A stretch of DNA of 64,000 bases from Pisaster brevispinus (lineage: Eukaryota > Echinodermata > Asteroidea > Forcipulatida > Asteriidae). The translations under genes and the position numbers were made by a program. The notes beneath the pieces are model-generated. The model was not told where the DNA came from, did no database searches, and saw only the letters and a list, made by a program, of their open reading frames with translations. The stretch spans positions 5,334,758 to 5,398,757 of the forward strand of contig JAMKCF010000001.1 in assembly GCA_023634235.1 (NCBI GenBank), given 5' to 3'. Below are positions 13,801 through 25,800 of this stretch, in pieces (the stretch's first letter is position 1; the number at the start of each line of letters is the position of its first letter).

Positions 13801-16800
13801 GGATATTAAGCAGAAGGTGGCTGCCAGACTGTGGTGAGTAGCAGAAGAACTGTTTCTTGCAACATGAATTTCAACTTCCAGCGTAGTGCACCATAAAACT
13901 CTTTAAAACTTTGTACGGTACATACTTGGTTTTTGGAAAAGTGCATCCAATCCAATCTGCAAGTCTTTGAGAAAATCTAAAAGGAATGGTACAATGTTAC
14001 AACGGTACATCATTAGATTTTAGAAGAAGACATTCTTTCCAAATCTCTAGTTTTCACCGGCCCCAATTTTGAGAGTTTCCTTTCAAAGTTGCCTTGGGCT
14101 CGTTATTTCAAGTAAAATGAACAATCAGTGGTTTACACGTAGCAGTGGATTTGTAAAAAATGGACAGTCGGACAGAATTCTGACTGGTTCCCAGGTGGTT
14201 CATTTGGTCAGTGCACCACACTTACGGGAGAGCACTGTAAGGGGGGCTGCACGTTGTGCAAGGGGTTCATACAACACACTTTGGAATAGAATGGACCTTA
14301 TGCATTGACGTCATCCAGCCGCCATCTTAGAGGCAAAACGATGACGAAACAATCGTAATGCACAGATTTTTACGCGCGGCGCACAGGATTGACCAATGAA
14401 CAACTTCCTTTTGACCTCTAGGCGAGGGCGCCCTACTGAAATGACGTCATGTGCATAAGGTCTATGATCTATCATACCTCTTGTTAAAAGATAAACAATG
14501 ATGATTTGGTTTGACAGGAGAGACAAGATCCAAACTTTGAAGGAGAAGAATGAGAAGATCAAAGAGGAGAAGCAGAAGCAGCGAGAGCAACGAGAGGCAG
14601 AGAGGATCCAGAAAGAGGAGGAGCTTAAATTAAAGGCGGAATTGGCTAATGAAAATGGAGAAGGTATTGGCAGGGCAAATAGTTAAAGCTGTTATAGAGG
14701 ATTAGTGGAGCTGACAAAATAGTCGCAGACAGTGTTCATGTTTTGTGTGATCAACCATATACATAAAATAACAAACCTCTGAAAATTTGGGCTTAACCCG
14801 TTATGTGAGTCGGGAGAAATTAGTGGAAAAACCAAGCACAGTTTTCAGCATCTAAACACATTGTCCTTAATTTTAGTTGTAATGACCAAAATCAGCTGTT
14901 TTATTTTTGAAGGTTTTCGGAAAAAGTGTTCTGAAATATTACTTCATTTCAGAGAAAGATATTTCAACAAACAAGTAGTTCTAGTATGAACTTTATAATC
15001 AGTAAACTTTCAGACTAAAATTCAGCAATTATGTTTTTTTTATTCTTACCAATCCTGTATAATTACCTTCAAATGTAGGGTCATCCTTTGGTAATGACCA
15101 CGACAAAACATTGTGTAATTTCTGTCCGAAACCTTACTCGTTATAGAGCTGGTACTGGTAGTGAGCATCCTGCGAAATTGTTTTCTCTGAAATGGCCCCC
15201 GTTGATTGAAGAAATCAATAAAAATATTTGAATCTGAAAAAAAAAAATTATTAATAGTTCTCAGATTTCTTAGGGTCGGTGGTCGTTGGCCAATGATGCG
15301 GCCAGAGAGGTTGTTGGTACCCCTTGTCACCATGCTAATAAGAAAACAATTTTTAATGGGTGTTCAAACTGAGTTTCATTGACAAACTATTAACTTATGG
15401 CTAGAAAAAAAGTAGCTTTTTGACTGAAAATAATCGAAGGATTTTTAATGCTAAAGCCCGATCCAATTAGAATGCTCCTGAAATTGAGTGTAGACTTTTT
15501 GTTTTCTATCTCTAGCAGGTTCCGAGGCAAAGCAAGACGAGAAACCAAAAGAGAAACGAGTCCGTAAGAAGAAAGAGGTCAAGCAAGAGGTGAAGGAGGA
15601 GCCAGAGCCAGCTGTTGACGAGAGTCTCGATCTAGCATCGGTCGTCAAGAGGAGACGACTCCTGGCTGCCAAGACCAAAGCCGAGAGGGAGGAGCAAGAA
15701 AAGATCGAAAGAGAAAAGTAAGATTTGGGTTTTTGCTCCTTCTGAAATTAAAGGGACACAATGCCTTGGATTGGGTGATTTGGGCTATAAAAAGCGTCTC
15801 AACGCGTCTGTTATGAAATCAAAACGATCGAAAAGATGTTTTTAAAAGTGGAATATAATGCTCCACACAAACAGGCCTTGAAATTGTGTGGTTTTCATTT
15901 TCTTCATGATCATCGTCCGCCATTTTGTAGAACCAAAATTTTGACCCCACAAAATGGCGGACAGGGTTAGTTCACAAACTAAAAGGAAAACCACACAACC
16001 TCGAGAGAAGTTTGTGTGGATCTTTTAGTTCTACATTTAAACAATCTTTCCCACCATAATAATTTCATAAGAAACACTTTCAACGCTTTTTATAGTCCAA
16101 AGCACCTAATTCAAGGCAACGTGTCCCTTTAAACTTTGGATATTTGTTTCTCACATTGTCTCCTGAAGAAGCTACAAAATGCCCAGAATGCAGCTGCACA
16201 TGTTTTTTCCAGGCAGAGGAAATTTGACCATGTTACTCCAACACTTGTAGCATTGCATTGTTTACTCGTAAAAGAAAGAATTAATTCCAAATCCTACTGT
16301 TGACTTGGAAAGCACGGTCTAGCCCAGTGTTTATAAGAGACATGTTGTGTACAGATTATTGTCAGCCCAATCTGAGATTATCAAACTACTCTGGAACTCA
16401 TTACGGGAAAGCTCCATTAAAGAATTTCTGAGTTTTGGCCACAAAAACTCGGAAACTATTCATCCTTTTCACCTATAAGATGTGTTTCCATTAAATTGCT
16501 TGGGTCATTAAACTTAATGGATGAGCAGTTAATCTACCTGGGGCAGTCCTACTGGTTTATGCATGATCCAATTATGTCAACTAATTAGAATAGTAAATAC
16601 ATGGAGATAACAGGTGTGAGCTTTTGGACGAAAAGGATGTTTGATTTGAGCCTCTTTCTTTAATGGAGCTTTCCCGTAATGCATTCTTAGATCCCATTCT
16701 GTATTAGGTGATCGTTGCTTTGATTCATGTGCACCAAAGCTATTAGTCCATGAGCCAGAGGCTGAAATTTCACCTCTTGGGACCAACTCGAGGGATTAAT

Positions 16801-19800
16801 TCTTATATCGCTTTTTTGTTGCAAATAATCTGTTATTATACCTCCTCGATTCAACAAAGTGCCTGTACAAAACGGAGCTTCTTCGATTGCCGTAGCATTG
16901 TTGATGCCGTAACAAGGCCTTTTTGATAAGTTTTCTGAAAAGAAGTGGAGATTGATGTTCACAATGATTGTTTTTTTACGATTAAAGTCTGTGTAATCTC
17001 ATGTAAACTCAACTTCCGTATTGGTTGAAAACGTTTCAATTGAACTTCAGCAAAGATAACTTGTTGCTGTTTTCTGCTCAAGCTGGTCTTGAAATTTTCA
17101 CATTTTTTGTTCTTCTCTTCAATCTTGCAGGAGAATTAAAGGAGAAGAGGAATACAGGAAGATGAGGGCGCAAGAAATCTTCGAGAAGAAGTTTGAGGTA
17201 AGTTGAAGAAGGTATCTTTCATTATGTTGGGTTCAGGCAAAACTTGTTGGAACCAATGAACCAATTATAGTCAACTCTCGTTAATACGAGCTTGAAGATA
17301 TGAGACGCCTGTTTATACAAGGTTTTTGTACCTGTCCCAAACTGTCCCATGCGTGTTTCTATGTCTTAAAAACGGAAGATATGAGCACGGTTGTAACGAG
17401 AACACGGATAATATGAGGTGTTTTTATGGCTCAATGATGACAAAATGTAAATGTTTTTCATACTTTTGTTGCGAGATCTGATTCATGTAATTGACAAATA
17501 TACCACTTCTTCACTGATATGTTTCTGGAATTGATTTCTTTATCTCAGGATGGTATACAGCAAGCCCGGCTAGCTCTTCGGCAGGCCCCTATCGGCACCG
17601 ATCGTAACCACAGCCGCTACTGGATCTTCTCCTCCGTTACCCCCGGTCTCTTCATTGAGAAAGGCTGGGTGGATTCCAGCATCTCCTACAAGGTCAAGAA
17701 AGACTCCAAGAACGGCGGGGACGACAACGGATGCGGGGAGAAGACGTGAGTTTTTGTTGTTGTAACTTTCTTTGCTTTCTGATGCCTTATTTTAAACACT
17801 TGATGATGTCAGGGCTCTGTTTTGTACAATGTATTTGTAAACAAATTGTGTGTACTCCGCCCATCTAAAAAACGGTTACAAAACCTTAAAAATTCCAAAT
17901 TCCCTACTGAGACCTAGCGAAATAGCATGAACATGTCAATATTGCTAACAACAGTGGGTCGACAAACCGATGTTTTTTCAGTGTGTACTCAATTTACTTT
18001 TAGATATAGCATCTGCATTGAGGCCTTGGCAGATATACGTCTTCTTCCATAGAGAATGACATTCAATAGCCAATTGATATTGTCCTTTCTAAAATCGTTT
18101 CACGTCAGTATTCTGAAAATTTTTCTGAGCACACCTGCCGTATTATTTTTCTGAACTTTGTGGAGCTTGTTGCATAATCGTTTTCCTTTAAAATTATCAT
18201 TGCCACAATGAAACCCTGACTCGACAAAAGCAAGACAACAGAGGTTCTTATATCCAACTTTTTGATTTGATGTTGTCAAGTGAGGAAATTGAGTATAGGC
18301 TCTCGTCGCGATTCACAGAACCTTGGCTGTCAGCCACGGCCCCAAAACTGCCATGGTATGCTGGAATCTCAGAATGCTTAGATTTGCCTCCCATTGAGCC
18401 GAATATAACCACAAACAATGGTGGCAGCCTGCCATCCTTGTTTGCCACATTCGTAAAGCAACAGGACAAACCCCAAAACTAGACAGTGTTAATCTTTTCT
18501 ATGATCCTCTTCAGCTTTCCCAAGGTTGGGCAGAATCTTTGGTTTCAGTACGAGAGCCCAAAGGAGCTGGAGGCCCTCGTTGAAGCCCTGGACAACCAAG
18601 GCATCCGAGAGAGCGCCCTCTGTGTTGAGATCAGGAAACGCATACAGGATGTCACCAAGATGATTAATCTATCCAGGAGGTATGATGAAGAGAGAAGCTA
18701 AGGCTGTTATCTGAATTCGTGGCTACAGCTGTTGTCGGATCTCCATATAGCCATGTTTTGAAGGATAGGCTGCCCTTAGCAACACCCTTGGCAACAGCCT
18801 GAGCCATAGCCACTAATTCCGATCTTGCCTTTGTTTTAATTTATTCAGGGCTTGAATTGGGAGAAAAATCCACAAAACCACAGGGCTAACTCAGAATGTT
18901 TACTGGACCCAAAATCTTTGTACAAATTAAAGGACATTTTACACCTATTTTTGATTACATGTGCATTTTTTTTAAAACCCAAATTCAAATATATGTTCTG
19001 TGTATTTTTGTTCTGATAAATTTTAGTTGATTCCTGAGTGGTGATGATATTCAATCAAAATGGCATCAAATTTGAGCCTTTGACTGCACAAAAACTCCCC
19101 TTTGGAATGCACTGACCCAATTGTTTTTGATGCTCAATCAAGCAACAGAGAAGAAAAAAAAAGAGGAAATTATCATAAGTTCATAATATTTTGAGCTCAG
19201 CTGAAAGCCAATGCATGTCCTTGGTTTTGCTTGAACCCAGCATAATGAAAGATACCTTCTTCAACTTACTTCAGCTTCTTTTTTGAAGATTTCTTGCGCC
19301 CTCATCTTTCTGTATTCCTCTTCTCCTTTAATGTGTGTCCATATTTCAATGTTCAGGTCGGGTCCCGAGCTGCGTAACTCTTCCTGTATTCCTCTTCTCC
19401 TTTAATGTGTGTCCATATTTCAATGTTCAGGTCGGGTCCCGAGCTACGTAACTCTTCCTGTATTCCTCTTCTCCTTTAATGTGTGTCCATATTTCAATGT
19501 TCAGGTCGGGTCCCAAGCTGCGTAACTCTTCCTGTATTCCTCTTCTCCTTTAATGTGTGTCCATATTTCAATGTTCAGGTCGGGTCCCGAGCTGCGTAAC
19601 TCTTTCTGTATTCCTCTTCTCCTTTAATGTGTGTCCATATTTCAATGTTCAGGTCGGGTCCCGAGCTACGTAACTCTTCCTGTATTCCTCTTCTCCTTTA
19701 ATGTGTGTCCATATTTCAATGTTCAGGTCGGGTCCCGAGCTGCGTAACTCTTTCTGTATTCCTCTTCTCCTTTAATGTGTGTCCATATTTCAATGTTCAG

Positions 19801-22800
19801 GTCGGGTCCCGAGCTGCGTAACTCTGACGGACCCAAGGAACTCCTGGACTCGTTAAAGGAAGATCTCCAGGACATGGAGGTGCATATAAGACAGGGTAAC
19901 CTGGGAGGGGTGCAGGATTTCCCAAGGTGGGAGGAGCGACTGAAGTCAGCCACTAAACTCAAGGACCTGGTATGTCAAATAGCTTAATGAATAATTCATG
20001 AGAGTCACACTGATGTAGGTTATATCAGATGGATTATTCTAAGTTGGGTGCACAAGTTCATTAGGTGGGAGGAACAACTAAAAGTGGTCACAAAACCCAA
20101 TACACTTGATATGGTCACAAAACCCAATATACTTGATATGTAAAGTTACTTAATTAATAATTCATGAGATGTAAATTCAGTGGAGTGGAGTAACCGGGAA
20201 GGGTGCATCATTTCAGGAGGTGGGAAGCATGTCTTGAGCTGGCCTCAAAGCTCAGGGGTATGGAAAGTAAAACAAATGTTATTGCTGGTTACAATCGTGT
20301 CAGATGAGTAGCTGGAAAGGGGTAGGAAATTAAGGAAGGTTGGAAGAAAAACTTCATAGATAATTAACGATATGCTTACTGGGGTAGGTTGTCAGATCTG
20401 GGTAATCAGCCACAAAGTGCAAGGAATTGGTCTGTAAACTAACCTAGTGAATATTCATAGCATGTAAATAGACTGGAGTAAGGTATTTGTGGTAGGATAG
20501 AACATTGGAGTAATTTCAAGTAAGCCACAAACCTAGGGAACTTGTCATGTCCAAGTCACTTGAATAATTCATGAGATGCAAATTAGGGTGCATTTTGTCA
20601 TATGGGGAACTTTTGAAGGTTGCGGGAACCAAGTAAAGTAATCAAATAGCTCAATGACTTCGTTCATGTGGGTGTCTAACATAATGAATATAAACTTCAG
20701 GAATAAATTGCAAGAACAAGTAGCAATTGTAAGTTGTAGTCGTTCGATATTTATTATTGATTATTGATTTACTAGGGAGCATTGATCGTTGAGAGCCAAG
20801 CTGGAGTGAACCCCAAGTTCCTTCAAGGTATCATGGCCCCGCCCAAACCTAAACCCAAAGCTGCAGATGAGAATGAAGAAGATAACGACAATGAGGAAGA
20901 GAATGAAGGTAAGGCAGTCTGAACGGATTCAAGTACAGTTGATTTGATTAACTGAACCAGTCAAACATCAAAACTTTGTAGAGTCGACTCTCGTTAATAT
21001 GAGCTCGGAAGATACGAGAGGCTGGTTTATAAAAGGTTTTACTGGTTCCAAACTGTCCCATGCTTGTTTCTTTTTCTTAAAAAACGGAAGTAACGAGAAC
21101 ACGGATAATACAAGGTATTTTTGCAGCCCCACAATGACAAAATGTATTGTTTCATACTTTGTAGCGAGATCTGAAAAATATTTTTGTGTAACAAAAGCTT
21201 ACCGTTCAGTCAAGGTTCGGAAATTACATTCTTGTTGCCAAACTATTTATCGGACCATATTTTTTGTGTACAGGATGCTCGTAAGAACTGGACTAGGAAG
21301 CAAACTGCTATAGCCTTTACACGTGTGTAGTGCATGCACTATGACGACTTGTGTACATGTATACCTGTACATATAATAGTGCGCTGCGTTTAAGACGAGG
21401 TGTGGATAATATAAGGAAACGGGCCAGTCTGGCGGACCTCGTATTTACAAGTAGTCGACTGTATTGTGCAAAAAATGGTTAATGGCCTGACGTTTCAATC
21501 CTAGCAGAGTCTTTCTCAGAGGCCAAATGACAGCACATTACATATAAACAAGTTTACTAGTGTAACAGAAGCAATCAAAGTGGAAAGAAAAGGCAAGGGA
21601 TGAACAATGAAGAAGGAGACGGGGGGGGGGGGGGGGGGGTTGTAGTCCGGTGGCTTAATGAAAATTCGTAACACGCCGGATTAAAGCACCAAACGTTGCA
21701 CACGTGTTTTAGGGGTCCCATAGAAGCATATTAGAGGGGGGTGCCCGGTCTGTCATCTCCAGGTCAGTAAACTAAACGGATCAACTTTTTCCACATAGCT
21801 CTGTCTGAGTGTCTGAAATAGAAGCTGCATGGTCATTTGTTATAAGTTTTAATGATATGCGGAAGCGGCCCTCTATTGGTGAAAAATTAATAGGCAGTAA
21901 AATAATACAACATGAACTTTGACCTCAGCCTGACCTTGACCTAGGTCACCCAAACCGGGCACCCCCCTTTAGAATGGAAGAAGAACCTTTAATTTCAGGG
22001 GTGCCCAGGCTTGGAACAACTTGCCACATAATCTGAAATCTCTGCAGCCAGCAGATCTTAATCGATTTTTAAATCAACTCAAACAGCTCAGGTAAACCCT
22101 TTTTTCCCACTGACACTTTTCTTTTATTACTTCATTTTGGTATTCTTATCTGTTGATGCTTTTGTATGTTTACTATTTTTTCTTTTTCTGTCATTCTTCA
22201 TATTATTCAATTCAGTGTTTTTAACGTTTGTGCCATGTTTTTGCCCTGTAACCTTTTATTCTTGTATATTCAGTGCTCTTCTGTAGTTTTGATGTAAGCT
22301 GGGATCCATGGGAGATCAGCGAGTTTTTTCTCACTGAATGGATTACCCAGGGTAAACAAGAAATATATAAATAAATAAATACACAGTTCTGACATAGCGC
22401 TTTATTTTATTCCTGAATAAAAGACGAACCAGGTATCTCGGAGAAGGTCACCCAGTGGATCGAGGCGGTGGAGAGCGCCCCCTCAATGTCCCGCCTCCAT
22501 CTGCTCCTCAGTATCTGCGAGGCGTGTGTCCGATGGGAGAAGTCCTCGGAGAACGCCAAGTGCAAGATCTGCCGACGGAAAGGCGACGACGAGAAACTCT
22601 TGCTGTGTGACGACTGCAACCAGCCGTTCCATCTTTTCTGTCTACGCCCCGCGCTCTCCGCCATTCCCAAAGGGGAGTGGAAATGTCCCGCGTGCGCTGT
22701 AAGTTGATGGTTGAGAAGAAGCAGGGCCCAATTTTCATGGCTCAGCTGACTGCTGAATTCTGCGTTTTCTGTTACCATTCTCTGCTTTACAACCTTAGCG

Positions 22801-25800
22801 CTTGCTTGTAAGCGGAGAATGCTTAGTAATGTGAAAAATGCTTGGGCCACGCTACACACACACAAATTGCTGCTAACCTGTGAAACACGCTAACGTCTAG
22901 TGCAATTTTTGGCTAGTGGCAAGAGGAGCAATGAAGCTGGACCCAGTAGATTATTCCAAACCTCTAGAGACAGGACACCATATTTTATTTTGTACATTTA
23001 TTCCAATGCTCTTATTTTGATGAAGGGGCTATCATAAAGGGAAGGTACTTAATTGGTTTTTGGAAAAGTAAGTCTGTACCAGCAGTCCTTTAGTTTTCAA
23101 AGAAACATCATAAAGGGATGGTACATCAGTGGTTTTTGGAAGAGTGCATTTATTCCAATCCTCTAATTTTCAAGTAAAATATCAAAAAGGGATGGTACAT
23201 CATTTGTTTTTGGAAGAGTACATTCATTCCAATCATCTAGTCTTCAAGAAACATCGTAAAGTGATGCTACATCATTAGCTTGATATTGCATCAAACATTT
23301 ATCAATCAGCTCTCTTAATTTCAAGAATTATACACATGTACCTGTAATTGTATCGAATTATTATTTTTTTTACTTTTTAAAGAATGGGGTATCTTATATC
23401 TTGTTCTCAATTGGGTTTCTATCCACTGTTCGGTTTGTATTTACATTTGGGTGAATATCCACAATTGGGTGTCTACAATTATGTTGTCTGTCTACAATAC
23501 AGTGTGATAGGCAGATATATGACCATTATTAGTACAAAGATAGTATGGAGATTTCATAATACAATTACATAGATGTCATTGTATTCAAACGGCATCTTGA
23601 TCTACATTTGCTGTACATTTAAAAGTTGAGAAGTGCTTGTTTGCATCATTTGCACAGAAGGCAGAATTGTCTGTAATATTTAACTATAATTCTAGCATTT
23701 GTTTGTTTTGTACTTACGGGATATTAACAATTTTTTTTTAATGAAATAAATTGTCTGCTTCATTTTAGCCGTCGTCAAGAAGAATTGCAAGAAACAGAAG
23801 CTACAAGGGCATGGATGAGTCCGATGAATCAGAAGTGAGAAAAATTTATTTATTTATTTATTTTTGTTTACACATCAGTACGGGGCCATGTACATACAAA
23901 GGCCGTCTTTCTCTACAGATGTTGTTGCTGCTAACTGCAGTCTTATTTAATCTTTGTAAATTATCTGGCGAACGAAGGCAGGGTTATCCCCAGGTTTTTT
24001 CAAAAACTGTGGGTCATTCTGGACCAAAATTGTTTGATGTTTGGCCGAAGCACGCTGAATCAAAACATCTTCGGAATGTTTTCTACTTGATGTTTATTTT
24101 GGTTTTAAAAGCTCAACTGTGTTATCTGGAGCACTCTCTATGGTCTCAAACTTTTTTGAGAATTTTTTATTAAACATTTTTGTTTGCGTATCGGCCGAAA
24201 TTTGCGCGTATCGGCACGCATTTTTTCAGTGACTAGCTAGTAGGACCAGATAGCTTGTCCTGTCACTAGTCCCCAAGCTTTTTCACTAGTCAATACTTCA
24301 TAGTAAATAAGGATGCATTTTAACACGGAACTAGCCAGCCGGACCACTTGGAGTGAATTTTGACTGGTCCTCAGGTGTTTTAACTGGCATGTGGCCAGTG
24401 GACCACTGTTAACACTTTGACTGCCGGTTATAGATTCGTAGGGCGTTCCCATTTGCCAAGTGTGGTGCGCATGCGCGCATACCAACAGCAAAAACACTAT
24501 ATAAAAAAAATTTGAACATACAAATTCTAAGGATGTATGTCCTCACCACTGCCAGAAACGTATTTGTTGCGTTCTCAGTGATGCCAGTGTATTCAATTAA
24601 CAATGCAAAAACCTTTCATTCTCTACGAGTATACTCCTAGTGGCAGAATCCGTTACACCTTTTACTACGAATATACTCGTAGGTGGCAGTCAACGTGTTA
24701 AAGGGGAACGCTGGGATATTGCACTTTATAAGAACCGACTATTATGATTTATAATTGTGGATTTTATCATCAGGAGTCGTCGGAGGATTCCGAGTCTGCT
24801 TCTGACTCGGACTCTGATGAAAGTTTCCAACATGATGAGATCTGTGTGGTTTGTTCAGAGGGCGGTGAGCTGGCTATGTGTGCCGAGTGCCCTGCAGCCT
24901 ACCACAAAGACTGCCACGAACCACCCATGCGCAACTTCCCAAGGTGAGCACTCGGGTCAAAAAAGGTCTCCAATTTCAATAATTATATTAATAAACTTGG
25001 GAGGCTAATCGTCCTTACTAGCAGCTCAGAAGCTGAATTGCGAAAGACACAGCTACAATGTGTTAACCCTTTCCTTACCATAGGTGACTTATACCCAGCT
25101 TGCACACAGTAAAGCACTGAAGCCTGAGCACAAAGGCTATTTGAAATAAAGCTGTAGTTTTGTCCATGTTACCCTCCGTACTCAAGCTTACCATCATTGG
25201 AAAGAGAGAAATCGGATCTTTCCAATGATGGTAAAATAAAATAAGGTTGCTCTTATGCAATCTCTTCAAATTGGAGTTGAAAGATCCGAAATGCCAAACA
25301 CTTATGGAGCGTCATATGGTTGTGTACAAAAAAGTGGTTGAGATTACAGATCGCACTGAGGAAAGAAAGACCAAGAACTCTAACATTTATTGACCAATCT
25401 CAATGAGTTTTAGATTATATGAAAGGGAATTCAATAAGGAAGAACTTTTTCATTACTTATTTTGATGTAAAACAATATCTTCAAGGAGATAATGGAGTTT
25501 GTAAAAATGGCCTTTGAACGAAAGCTTTCTGTTGTGTAAGAATGTGTGCTTCACGCTTGAGTGGTCAAACAATGCGGTCACCAGCGTTTGTTCATGTCCA
25601 AACAATTTGGTAACGAAAAGGGTTAAAGAAGAAAGCCTGCAAGGGCACCTTTGGCAGCCAGCCACATCAGTCTGTGGGTCGTTGTGGCTGGCTACCAAAG
25701 GAGAAGCTGAGTTGCAAAGAACGTGGCTACAATGTGTTTGAGCTGCTGGCATGCAATGATTCCTACAGCAGCCAGCCAAATCAACCCATATATGACCATG

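Noticed and set aside
19309..19826. CRISPR-like or enhancer array before exon 17
   Set aside because: The 74-bp units are continuous copies with no variable spacers, and their content is explained by an exon edge plus an inverted exon fragment.
22407..22865. 152-codon minus-strand open frame over the first PHD exon
   Set aside because: Shadow of exon 19, whose zinc ligands and phase are clear on the plus strand.
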